64,000 bases of DNA from DAIOEK01 sp963828285. Its GTDB lineage: Bacteria; Chloroflexota; Anaerolineae; Anaerolineales; Anaerolineaceae. The first letter of the stretch is position 1, and each line of letters starts with the position of its first letter. The notes beneath the pieces are model-generated. The model had not been told where the DNA came from. It worked only from the letters and a program-made list of their open reading frames with translations, and did no database searches. Shown piece by piece: positions 18,301 to 26,823 of this stretch. The stretch is from the NCBI GenBank assembly GCA_963828285.1, contig CAWHEB010000008.1:62001-126000 (forward strand), written 5' to 3'. A program made the translations under genes and the position numbers.

Positions 18301-18977
18301 ATACTAACTACGTAAAACGAGCCGCTCTGGTTCTCACCCGGTTGATGGCAGTCTATGGCATACCCACCTGGCGGGTTGCACTACCTCCCGTCGATGAACT
18401 CATATCAACCATTCTTTCGCAAAATACCAATGACCGTAATCGTGATGTTGCTTTTGATGCTTTGAAATTAAAGTTCCCCACCTGGGAAGAAGTTCTCCAG
18501 GCTCCGGTTAATGAAGTGATCAAGGCCATCCAACCCGCCGGATTGGCAAATCAAAAAGGTCCTCGAATTCAAAAAGTACTCCAGGAGATCATTGCTCAAA
18601 GAGGTAATCTTGATCTTGGATCTCTGGCTGATCTCCCGCGTGAAGAAGTACGAAAATGGCTCCTGCGTTTCAATGGTGTCGGTCCAAAGACAGCGGCTAT
18701 CGTGATGCAATTTTCCCTGGGAATGCCCGCATTCCCTGTGGATACGCATATCTATCGCGTTACAGGAAGGATCGGTTTACGACCTGCCAAACTATCCGTG
18801 GAAGACACTCATAATTTGATGGAAGAGATCATCCCGCCTGAACAGTATTACTCTGCGCACCTGAATCTGATCCGGTTGGGAAGAGAGATATGCACTGCCC
18901 GCAAAGCACTATGCGGCGGGTGCCCTATTTGTGACTATTGTGATTTCGGTCAGAATGTGAATTGTAGAAACGATTAA
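18291..18977 (+). CDS. nth: endonuclease III (DNA glycosylase/AP lyase)
   Basis: Base-excision repair glycosylase for oxidised pyrimidines. The helix-hairpin-helix LRFNGVGPKTAAIVMQF contains the catalytic lysine; the catalytic aspartate is in FPVDTHIYRV. Four cysteines in the spacing C-x6-C-x2-C-x5-C near the C-terminus (EICTARKALCGGCPICDYC) would hold the [4Fe-4S] cluster. The ATG at 18291 lies inside the end of the asparaginase gene and gives a normal 228-residue protein. It converges on miaB with a four-base overlap of stop regions. Confidence 0.93.
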   Translation: MAVDTNYVKRAALVLTRLMAVYGIPTWRVALPPVDELISTILSQNTNDRNRDVAFDALKLKFPTWEEVLQAPVNEVIKAIQPAGLANQKGPRIQKVLQEIIAQRGNLDLGSLADLPREEVRKWLLRFNGVGPKTAAIVMQFSLGMPAFPVDTHIYRVTGRIGLRPAKLSVEDTHNLMEEIIPPEQYYSAHLNLIRLGREICTARKALCGGCPICDYCDFGQNVNCRND

Positions 18978-20299
18978 ACGGTGATTTCGTTTAATTGACC
19001 GATCATAGACCAGGGACCGGTCCAATCGATCTTAACTGGCAGAAGTTTTCCACGCAGATCCGTCTGCGTTTCAACAAACACTAGTTTGTTCATCTCTGTA
19101 CGTCCCCGCCAGCGGTTTTTCACTTTTTCCTCAAACAATACATTCACTGTCTGGTTCAGGTATTTCGCGTGGATCTCTGTAACAATCCGTTCCTGCTGGT
19201 TTTCCAGCAGACGGAATCTGCGCAATTTCTCTTCAGCCGGAACGTCATCAACCATCCGTCGCGTTGCTACAGTATTCGGGCGTGGAGAATACTGAGCAAG
19301 ATGAGCGACATCCAGACGGAGCTCCTCCAAAAGGTCGTATGTGTTTTGGAACTGATCCACAGTTTCGCCAGGGAAACCAACGATGATATCCGTGGCAATT
19401 GAAACACCGGGAATGATCGCACGGATTTGGTTCACAAGTTCCCGGTATTTTTCCCGGGTGTAGCCCCGTTTCATATTCTCCAACACCATATTGTCACCTG
19501 CCTGAACAGGCACTTCGATGTGAGGGCAAACCTTGGGCAGCTCAGCCACCGTTTCAAGCAACTCAGTGGTCATCCAATTGGGGTGTGAAGTCAGAAAACG
19601 GATTCGCAATAATCCATCGATTTGGTTGAGTTCGCGTAATAATGCAGGCAGATCATGACCTTCCTTCAGGTCCAAACCATATCGATCGACGATCTGGCCT
19701 AGAAGGGTGATTTCTTTTACACCCTGGTCAACAAGGTTCTGAGCTTCTTTTAATACCACATCAAAAGGTCTGCTTTCCTCGATGCCCCTCCGGTAAGGGA
19801 TCACGCAATAAGTGCAAGCGTGGGAGCAACCCAGCACGATCGGTAAAAACGCGCTGACATCCATACTGTGATCAAATCCAGGCAGAGGGAGGTCTCCATC
19901 CATCAGCGCAAAGCGTTGCTGCGTTACAGATAGATCCAGATCACGGTGGTTTTTCTGAAGTAAGTATTCAACCAGTGGTTTCGGGTCAGAAGGCGCGGAG
20001 AAAACATCCACATAGGGAAACCTTGCCAGTAATCGAGGGTCAGGTTTTACACCCACCAGACATCCCATCAGGTTGATCACCAGGTTGGGATTTTGCGATT
20101 TCAACGGTTTGAATGAACTCAATCGGCCGTACGCTTTATCTTCCGCGGATTGACGAACCACACAGGTATTCATGACAATAACATCGGCATCGGATGGTTG
20201 CTTTGTTGATTCATAGCCCAATCCTTCCAACGCGGAGGCAACACGGTGAGAATCGGCTACATTCATCTGGCAGCCCTCAGTCCATATATGGTATTTCAT
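18974..20299 (-). CDS. miaB: tRNA-2-methylthio-N6-dimethylallyladenosine synthase
   Basis: Radical SAM methylthiotransferase modifying A37 of tRNAs. The UPF0004 domain has its three cluster cysteines at C10 (EGCQMN), C46 (NTCVVRQ) and C80 (LMGCLVG). The radical SAM motif CxxxCxxC is C158-C162-C165 (GCSHACTYC). A C-terminal TRAM domain follows (ending GPWSMIGQL). The length of 441 residues is normal. MiaB rather than MtaB/RimO is supported by NTCVVRQSAEDKAYGRL and by GFPGETVDQF; the paralogue assignment is fairly but not absolutely sure. Confidence 0.9.
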   Translation of the reverse strand: MKYHIWTEGCQMNVADSHRVASALEGLGYESTKQPSDADVIVMNTCVVRQSAEDKAYGRLSSFKPLKSQNPNLVINLMGCLVGVKPDPRLLARFPYVDVFSAPSDPKPLVEYLLQKNHRDLDLSVTQQRFALMDGDLPLPGFDHSMDVSAFLPIVLGCSHACTYCVIPYRRGIEESRPFDVVLKEAQNLVDQGVKEITLLGQIVDRYGLDLKEGHDLPALLRELNQIDGLLRIRFLTSHPNWMTTELLETVAELPKVCPHIEVPVQAGDNMVLENMKRGYTREKYRELVNQIRAIIPGVSIATDIIVGFPGETVDQFQNTYDLLEELRLDVAHLAQYSPRPNTVATRRMVDDVPAEEKLRRFRLLENQQERIVTEIHAKYLNQTVNVLFEEKVKNRWRGRTEMNKLVFVETQTDLRGKLLPVKIDWTGPWSMIGQLNEITV

Positions 20300-20383
20300 G
20301 CGCCCGATTATACCATCAGCTTTTCATACAATTCTTATCTTATTTACAGATTTTCGGATTTGACAAAGTGGTATACTACGCCA

Positions 20384-21643
20384 ATGCTTAGAAACAAGAC
20401 AACATCCATGCTGCTTGGTATGGCCAGTATGCTGGTTATTATCATTGGCGTTTATCTACTCCCTCCCATCCGCAGCCGGGTCAACTGGCGGCTCGATGAG
20501 GCTTACACTTATCTTCGGGTTTTGAATAGTCCAATCTCTGCGATGCCAACCCCATTGCCGGTTACCAAAGTAGCGCCGACGGAAATTCCGATCACACCGA
20601 CACCGATCGATCCATCACTCGGTGCAACTCGAGCCGCTGTCGTCACGTCTGTGCCTGTGGAACCCACTCCCACACCGACTCAGTTGCCATCTTCCACGTC
20701 ATTGGCGTCCACGTTCTATGAGCGGCAGGGAAATAACAATTGCGGTCCTGCATCCCTTTCCATATATTTGCATTACTACGGCTGGAAAGGCGACCAGAAG
20801 GATATTGCATCCGAATTAAAGTCCAAGAGTGAAGACCGCAATATCAATGTGGAAGAGTTGGTTCATTATGCTCGCAATAATGCCGGCTGGCTGAACACTG
20901 AATACCGCGTGGGCGGTGATCTCAGCCTGATCAGAGCGTTTCTGGCAAATGGTATCCCGGTGATGGTGGAATCGGGGATCGTTCAGGATCAGACCTACTG
21001 GCCTAACGATGACAAATGGGCCGGTCATTATCTCTTTATCAGCGGATATAACGATGCCACCCAAACCTTTGTGACCCAGGATACATTCTTTGGACCCGAT
21101 AAAACAGTCTCTTATACCGATTTGGAAAGCAACTGGCAGACATTCAATCATGTTTATATCGTTATCTATCCGCCGGATATGGAAGAAACCGTCAAAGAAT
21201 TGATGGGCGACAATTGGGATTTGGATACCAATCGCGAAAATGCGCTGAAGAAGGCAAGGGAAATGACAGTTCTTGAGCCAAAGAATGCTTACCACTGGTT
21301 TAATCTGGGATCCAATCTGGTGTACTTTGAAGATTACGGCAGTGCTGCCGAAGCCTATGATGAAGCGCGGAATATAGGTCTTCCTCAAAGGATGCTGCGG
21401 TACCAGTTTGGTCCATTCCTGGCTTACTTTAATGCTTTGCGGACAGACGACTTGATCACCATTGCAAAATACGCGGTAAATATCACACCTACCGCAGAAG
21501 AAGCACATCTCTGGTTGGGATGGGGATACTTCCGCAAGGGTGACCCAGTATCAGCGGAAGCGGAATTCCGTAAGGCACTGCAACAGAATGTGAATTACTC
21601 AGACGCAAAATACGCCCTGAATTATCTGGCAACTGCGCCATAA
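20384..21643 (+). CDS. membrane-anchored C39-like cysteine peptidase with TPR repeats
   Basis: An N-terminal membrane segment (TSMLLGMASMLVIIIGVYLL) and a Pro/Thr-rich linker (about 45-100) lead to a papain-like C39 domain (about 110-270). The probable nucleophile is in NNNCGPASLS, the histidine in WAGHYLFISGY, and the aspartate in VTQDTFFG. About 140 residues of TPR-like helices follow (AYHWFNLGSNLVYFEDYGSAAEAY, EAHLWLGWGYFRKGDPVSAEAEF). It probably acts outside the membrane; its substrate is unknown. The ATG at 20384 lies six bases after an extended -10 (TGGTATACT) with no ribosome binding site, so the mRNA may be leaderless. Confidence 0.82.
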   Translation: MLRNKTTSMLLGMASMLVIIIGVYLLPPIRSRVNWRLDEAYTYLRVLNSPISAMPTPLPVTKVAPTEIPITPTPIDPSLGATRAAVVTSVPVEPTPTPTQLPSSTSLASTFYERQGNNNCGPASLSIYLHYYGWKGDQKDIASELKSKSEDRNINVEELVHYARNNAGWLNTEYRVGGDLSLIRAFLANGIPVMVESGIVQDQTYWPNDDKWAGHYLFISGYNDATQTFVTQDTFFGPDKTVSYTDLESNWQTFNHVYIVIYPPDMEETVKELMGDNWDLDTNRENALKKAREMTVLEPKNAYHWFNLGSNLVYFEDYGSAAEAYDEARNIGLPQRMLRYQFGPFLAYFNALRTDDLITIAKYAVNITPTAEEAHLWLGWGYFRKGDPVSAEAEFRKALQQNVNYSDAKYALNYLATAP

Positions 21644-21673
21644 ATCCAGGACGAATTTAGTCAGCAAATTTAA

Positions 21674-23020
21674 TTATTCGTACTTCAGTGCGTTTACCGG
21701 AAGTAATGTGGCAGCTCTTAATGCTGGATACAAACCGGATAGCAATCCCACCAGGGTGGCGAATACAAGTCCAAAAACGGGTAGCCAGACCGGAGTAAAG
21801 ACTGCCTGTGTCGGCGGCGGACTACCATTCTGAGCAGCCTGGCTGCTGAGATAAGCCATCACCACCAAATTCAACGCGGCTCCCCCGCCCCAACCTATCA
21901 GAACTCCACCCAAACCGCCAATCAATCCAATTCCAGCCGCTTCACCCAGAAAGATGCTTAAAACATCCCGGTTGGTAGCCCCTACGGCTTTCATCAGACC
22001 AATTTCCCTGGTGCGTTCGAGGATAGCCATGGCCATGGTATTGGCAATTCCGATCGCTGCCACCAACAGCGCAACAGCACCTACACCACCGAACACAAAT
22101 TGAAGGATCAGGAAGAATGAGTTGATCCCCTGTATGAATTCCTGGGGAGTATTAGCCTGGTAACCCAGTTCCTTGATCTGCTCGGAAACATCCAGGGCAA
22201 TTTTTACATCACTTACAGTGACCACAAACTGTTGGTATCCATCTTTGGATCGGTTGATCCTTCTTCCTTGTGTCCACTCATTGAGCGGATTGATATCTTC
22301 GATCAGCATATAAACCGAATAATCCGATTCCGCCCTTGCTTCCGGGATCAATCCTACAATACGGATCGGGATTGTCTTTTTGATCTCATTTCCATCCTTA
22401 TCCCATTTGGAGACAACCAGCTTGACACTTGAATCAAGAGGATTGGGTATTTCGGGAGGAGGCATTCCCGGTCTTTGTTTTGGATCCCAGAAAGTGGTCA
22501 TCACCGGCGCACCCATGATGGCAGTGCCGGGTTCCAATTCCAATGTGCCATCCTGCAGTTTGTAATCCAGCTTGCTAAGATCTTTGATTCCAATCCCGAT
22601 CAGGGATGTGTATGATTCCAACCTGCCGATTTGAAGTTTCGCTCCAGCCTGCAAATAATCCCTGGGGACCACGGCGACAACACCAGGAATCGCCTGGATA
22701 TCTGAGATGGACTTTGGAGTCAGCATCTTCATCTGGGTTGCGGCAGCACCCGTGCCACCACTTCCACCTCCGCCACCACCAACAAAAGCTCCAGGATAAT
22801 ACATCCCACCATCCCCATAATTGGGATAGACATTGATCTGGGTCAAGGCGCCAATTCCGCCCAACGAGGATGTGAAGTTTTGCTGTAATCCAACTCCCAA
22901 GGATACAAGGATTACAACCGCGGCAGTTCCTATGGTCACGCCAATCGCAGTGAGAGCCACCCTGCCTTTACGGCGGTTCAGGTTCTCTGCCACCAGCCGA
23001 ATTAGATCAAAAAAATTCAT
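21674..23020 (-). CDS. ABC transporter permease, FtsX/MacB type
   Basis: A 448-residue membrane subunit with the MacB layout: N-terminal membrane helix (GRVALTAIGVTIGTAAVVILVSLG), a large extracytoplasmic domain (about 45-310), and three C-terminal helices (GGVGAVALLVAAIGIANTMAM; GEAAGIGLIGGLGGVLIGW; VWLPVFGLVFATLVGLLSGLYPALRA). ERTREIGLMKAVGATNRDV is the standard FtsX coupling segment. Such permeases drive mechanical transmission or export rather than uptake. It is the last gene of an operon with a Yip1 protein, an ATPase and a secreted CARDB-like protein. Confidence 0.9.
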   Translation of the reverse strand: MNFFDLIRLVAENLNRRKGRVALTAIGVTIGTAAVVILVSLGVGLQQNFTSSLGGIGALTQINVYPNYGDGGMYYPGAFVGGGGGGSGGTGAAATQMKMLTPKSISDIQAIPGVVAVVPRDYLQAGAKLQIGRLESYTSLIGIGIKDLSKLDYKLQDGTLELEPGTAIMGAPVMTTFWDPKQRPGMPPPEIPNPLDSSVKLVVSKWDKDGNEIKKTIPIRIVGLIPEARAESDYSVYMLIEDINPLNEWTQGRRINRSKDGYQQFVVTVSDVKIALDVSEQIKELGYQANTPQEFIQGINSFFLILQFVFGGVGAVALLVAAIGIANTMAMAILERTREIGLMKAVGATNRDVLSIFLGEAAGIGLIGGLGGVLIGWGGGAALNLVVMAYLSSQAAQNGSPPPTQAVFTPVWLPVFGLVFATLVGLLSGLYPALRAATLLPVNALKYE

Positions 23021-23029
23021 GGCTGCACC

Positions 23030-24637
23030 TTATGGTTTTGCGGGAACGGGGATGACTTCCCCTCCGCCTCCACCACCACCTCCACCGCCAAGTGGTTTAC
23101 CACCTCCATCTATCCCTTCCGAGGTCAATGGAACGGTTTCCGGGTTTGTCCTGCTGCTATCCAATCCAAAAAGACCTTTGATGATTCTCAATATCTTTTG
23201 TCCAAAGGTTTCCTGAACAGGCATGATCGGACCAGCATCCACTGGCGTATCGATGACGGGGGCATCAGCAACATCCACAGACAGCTTGAACTCTTCCTGT
23301 CGGGGTTGGTTGAAATCATCGGTGTATTGAATGGTCACCAGTATTTCAGCAGGACCTGGATACGTAGGAATGAAATTCACATCCAGCGGGAAGTAGCCGC
23401 CCGGATCCAGATTTCCGATGAGCATGACATTGTTAGTCATCTCTCCGGCATTGGACGTGATGCGCATGTTACCTAAAATGGTTGTGCTGCGGCTGAGGTT
23501 TACCACCTGGATTGGCAGCGTACCCGGTTGTCCAACCATTTGCGGATCGACAGTTCGGTAAAAATTGACCTCCACCAGGGGTAAACGGTAAACCAACAGA
23601 GTGATTACCTGATCATCCTGATACTGTTTTCCTTTATCATCAGAATAAAGGAATGAAAACTTAACCGGATATGTGCCCGGGTTGGTGGTCACGTTCACGA
23701 TCAGTTTCTGGATGGCCTTTTGAGTGATTTCAACGGGAACGTTGCCGATGGGTTGGATATTTGATGCTCCAATTGGAGCAAAATTGGTGAATTCCCCGGA
23801 TGACCCGGCAACTCCACCCGGGACAGGTGTGCCGCCTTCACCACCAGGGTTACTGGCACTTCCACCACCCATTACCATGGTGACATTTTTCGCATCTGCC
23901 ATGCCGACATTCTTGATATCCAGGTTCAATGCAAATGTGGTCCCGGGTTGAAGCGGATTGACATCAGACTCATACGCAGAGATGATCAACTGCGGTCTCT
24001 TGTTTGAAGTAGGTGTTGGAGAAGCATAATACCCGCCACCACCGCTGGAGGCAACTCCGCTAACCACATTGAAAGCCAGGGTGGCATCTCCACTGAAGGC
24101 TTCCCCTGCTGCATTGGTATAACTGATGGATGCGGTAATATAGGCTACTTTCTTACCCTCAACAGATTCAGCAGCGGTCAAACTTTGACTGATTGCCACT
24201 GTTCCACCCGCATCCAAATCGGCAACAGATTTTACGCCTCCAGATCCTCGCGCGATGAAATCTCCAGAGTTAAAGGAAACAAGAATATTCGAAGCTGGTG
24301 CTCCACCAGTATTTTTCATATTGATGGTAACTTTGAAAGTTTTACCAGCAGAGATTTTCTTACTCCCACCGCTGTAACTGGTTACAACAACAATCGGACG
24401 GCTGAAACCAGGTTCAGGTGTGGCAGTATCCACCTGAAAAAGCGGTACCTCAATTGTTTGTTCTTCAGTTGGGACCAGTGTTGGCAATTCCTCTGTAGGT
24501 TGAATGGTCTCCTGGGTGGGGGGGGCTTCCGTAGGAGCTTCATCTTGCGCCAGGACAGGATTTAGATTTGCACCCATCCCTACTGCAAGGACGAGAAGCA
24601 TAACGATCATGGATATCGAAAATAGTTTTTTATTCAT
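23030..24637 (-). CDS. secreted CARDB-like adhesion/partner protein with poly-glycine tail
   Basis: A 535-residue exported protein. A signal peptide (ISMIVMLLVLAVGMGANLNPVLA) is followed by a Pro/Thr/Glu-rich stretch (about 30-75). Three immunoglobulin-like repeats of the CARDB type follow, at about 80-195 (KTFKVTINMKNTGGAPASNI), 215-350 (TTFALNLDIKNVGMADAKNV) and 360-460 (PLVEVNFYRT...PTYPGPAEILVTIQYTD). The tail ends in a run of glycines, then EVIPVPAKP. It is encoded between the ATPase and the permease of an ABC system, so it is likely the extracytoplasmic partner or cargo of that exporter. The exact role is not known. Confidence 0.75.
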   Translation of the reverse strand: MNKKLFSISMIVMLLVLAVGMGANLNPVLAQDEAPTEAPPTQETIQPTEELPTLVPTEEQTIEVPLFQVDTATPEPGFSRPIVVVTSYSGGSKKISAGKTFKVTINMKNTGGAPASNILVSFNSGDFIARGSGGVKSVADLDAGGTVAISQSLTAAESVEGKKVAYITASISYTNAAGEAFSGDATLAFNVVSGVASSGGGGYYASPTPTSNKRPQLIISAYESDVNPLQPGTTFALNLDIKNVGMADAKNVTMVMGGGSASNPGGEGGTPVPGGVAGSSGEFTNFAPIGASNIQPIGNVPVEITQKAIQKLIVNVTTNPGTYPVKFSFLYSDDKGKQYQDDQVITLLVYRLPLVEVNFYRTVDPQMVGQPGTLPIQVVNLSRSTTILGNMRITSNAGEMTNNVMLIGNLDPGGYFPLDVNFIPTYPGPAEILVTIQYTDDFNQPRQEEFKLSVDVADAPVIDTPVDAGPIMPVQETFGQKILRIIKGLFGLDSSRTNPETVPLTSEGIDGGGKPLGGGGGGGGGGEVIPVPAKP

Positions 24638-24648
24638 TCATTCACCGT

Positions 24649-25362
24649 TTATCCAAATAAGGTTTTTTGGCTTTCTTCATATTGTTGTTGATCCACCGCT
24701 TTTCCATCCAGAAGGTAGATCGTGTGTGTAGAAAAATGCTGCATACGAGGATCGTGGGTAACCACCAATACAGTCTTACCCTGTTGGTGCAGGTCAGAAA
24801 GCACCTGCATGATTCCCAACCCACTGCTGCTGTCCAGGTTGCCGGTGGGTTCATCCGCCAGTATCAACTGCGGATCGTTCACAAGGGCTCTGGCGATAGC
24901 CACCCTTTGCTGCTGTCCACCTGATAGTTCAGAGGGTTTGTGATGAGCTCGAGGTGACAATCCCACCTGGTCGAGCAGTTTGAGCGACATCTCTTTCCGT
25001 TTTCTCTGTGGTACTCCCGCAAACCGCATCGGAAATGCCACGTTTTCCTGCGCATTCATGGACTGCACCAGATTGAATGACTGGAAGATGAATCCAACCA
25101 TTTTTCTACGATAAGCGGCTAACTGGTTTTCATCCATCCCATCGAGAGATTGCCCATCAACAATGATCTTCCCGGTAGTGGCGGTATCCAGGCCTCCCAA
25201 AAGGTAAAGCAGGGTGCTTTTCCCCGACCCGGAAGGTCCCATGACAACCGTAAAACTTCCGCGGGGAATGTCAAGCGTTAAATTTGCCAACGCGTGTACG
25301 ACATTCTGCCCCATACGGAATGTTTTCCGAAGTTGTACCAATCGAATATAAGAATTTTCCAT
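24649..25362 (-). CDS. ABC transporter ATP-binding protein, LolD/MacB type
   Basis: A 237-residue nucleotide-binding subunit for the downstream FtsX-like permease. Walker A GPSGSGKST (about 41-49), Q-loop FQSFNLV, signature LSGGQQQRVAIARAL (about 144) and Walker B LILADEPTGNLD are followed by the H-loop VTHDPRM. All motifs are intact. It lies immediately after the Yip1 gene (2-base gap) and 11 bases before the secreted CARDB-like gene. Confidence 0.95.
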   Translation of the reverse strand: MENSYIRLVQLRKTFRMGQNVVHALANLTLDIPRGSFTVVMGPSGSGKSTLLYLLGGLDTATTGKIIVDGQSLDGMDENQLAAYRRKMVGFIFQSFNLVQSMNAQENVAFPMRFAGVPQRKRKEMSLKLLDQVGLSPRAHHKPSELSGGQQQRVAIARALVNDPQLILADEPTGNLDSSSGLGIMQVLSDLHQQGKTVLVVTHDPRMQHFSTHTIYLLDGKAVDQQQYEESQKTLFG

Positions 25363-25364
25363 TA

Positions 25365-26165
25365 TTAAAAGAAGAATGGTCGGGTGATGGACATCCCGGA
25401 TACTGCTTGCATGATCGCGCCTGGAACTGCCTGTAAAGCGATCACAATCACAATGCAGATGGCCACACTAAAGGTCGCCTTTGTTTTGGAGATATTCCCC
25501 ATGATCCGGGCGCCGATGATCAATAAGATGATTTGCCACAGCAGGAACAAATCGAGGAACCCACGGACTACGGTCAGATATCCGCTGAATCCGCTTGTAC
25601 TGGTCCATATACCAGCCAATCCTGGATACAAAACCAATTGTTTTGTGGCTAGAGTTGAGATGATCTGCACGATGAAACGGATGGCAAATGGAAGTGATGC
25701 CCAGGCTGCAAGATTAAGCGATGTCACTGCAGAATTTCGATTTCCCGCCAGGGTGAGGACAAGATGCAGTAAGCTGCCCAGAACGATCCATCCCAACCAG
25801 ATACCAATGATAGCGACCACAGCAGGAAAGACTACGGTAAATACCGGCCCGGATGTGAACGATGCACTCTGCTGAACCTGGTCCATTTGCTCGGGTGAAA
25901 AGTACTGTTGCATGTTTGGATCGACAACAGTTTGGGCTGCCAATGTCGCGGCGGTCCTGATCGGACCTTCAACAACACTTTTGATAACCTGCAAAAGGGT
26001 CAACAGGATTAAGGGCACCAACCATACTGCCTTTTCGTGAGTGAGGATTTCTTGTAAGGTTTTCTTGGGGTAGATCCAGAATGTAGCCAACCAACGAAAC
26101 GGTGTTGGTTTTACCAGATCAGGCGCTAATTCTTCGGTAATAGTTGCTTCAAGCGCTTCGGACAT
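25365..26165 (-). CDS. Yip1-domain membrane protein
   Basis: A 266-residue integral membrane protein with a Yip1-like domain of about five hydrophobic segments (for example AVWLVPLILLTLLQVIKSVV, FTVVFPAVVAIIGIWLGWIVL, LFLLWQIILLIIGARIMGNI). The cytoplasmic N-terminus carries PFRWLATFWIYPKKTLQEI, a sequence seen before Yip1 domains in bacteria. In bacteria these proteins often sit beside ABC transporters, as here, where it is first in the operon. Its function is unknown. Confidence 0.78.
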   Translation of the reverse strand: MSEALEATITEELAPDLVKPTPFRWLATFWIYPKKTLQEILTHEKAVWLVPLILLTLLQVIKSVVEGPIRTAATLAAQTVVDPNMQQYFSPEQMDQVQQSASFTSGPVFTVVFPAVVAIIGIWLGWIVLGSLLHLVLTLAGNRNSAVTSLNLAAWASLPFAIRFIVQIISTLATKQLVLYPGLAGIWTSTSGFSGYLTVVRGFLDLFLLWQIILLIIGARIMGNISKTKATFSVAICIVIVIALQAVPGAIMQAVSGMSITRPFFF

Positions 26166-26450
26166 AGGTTCCCTCCAGTGGCTGAAACTCGGTCATTATA
26201 CTATACAAGGTTTAACAAAAAGGTTTCACAACAAAAGAATTGAATCAATGATTCCGATGATTGAAACCGGGTCTGTTGAAGGATGTGGATTTAGGTAACA
26301 TCACATCCTCCGAAACAAACCGGTGTTTTCATACAAGACGAAAGGGGCCTTCAAAAAGTTCCAGGATCTGACGATAATGTTTTATATTATGTGATGACCA
26401 GTAAGTTGTGCAGAACTGTGGAAATCGTTATAATTCCACTCAGGGTGTTT
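26166..26450 (+). promoter_or_regulatory. divergent intergenic region with response-regulator promoter
   Basis: This 285-base gap separates the minus-strand Yip1 operon from the plus-strand response regulator. A convincing plus-strand promoter is present: TTGTGC at 26406-26411, a 17-base spacer, and TATAAT at 26429-26434, about 16 bases before the ATG. No clear promoter was found for the minus-strand operon. Confidence 0.6.
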
Positions 26451-26819
26451 ATGTCAAAGATACTTGTAGCAGAAGATGAAAAAGATATTCGCGATCTTGT
26501 CGGATTTACCCTCAAACTTGCAGGATATGAGGTTGTTTTCGCTGTGAACGGTGCAGATGCAATAGCGCTTGCACGGCAGGAAAGTCCGAGTCTGATCCTG
26601 ATGGATATGCGCATGCCAATCATGACAGGAGAAGAGGCAGCCGATCAACTTCGCAGTTCTCCTGATACATCCGGCATACCAATCATCTTCCTGACTGCCC
26701 GCGACAGTGATCCCTTGATCAGTGGCATCATCTCTCGCGGTATGGATTATATTTGCAAACCATTTTCGATAGACCAACTCACGGCAAAAGTAAAAGATAC
26801 TCTCGCTGCCGTCCAATGA
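26451..26819 (+). CDS. single-domain (CheY-like) response regulator
   Basis: A stand-alone receiver domain of 122 residues starting MSKILVAEDEKDIRDLVGF. It has the acidic pair ED near residue 9, phospho-acceptor D in LILMDMRMPIMTGEEA, threonine in FLTARDSD, and lysine in MDYICKPFS. No output domain is present, so it relays phosphate or acts through protein contacts. The gene ends four bases before the lipoprotein gene and is probably cotranscribed with it. Confidence 0.92.
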   Translation: MSKILVAEDEKDIRDLVGFTLKLAGYEVVFAVNGADAIALARQESPSLILMDMRMPIMTGEEAADQLRSSPDTSGIPIIFLTARDSDPLISGIISRGMDYICKPFSIDQLTAKVKDTLAAVQ

Positions 26820-26823
26820 TCTG

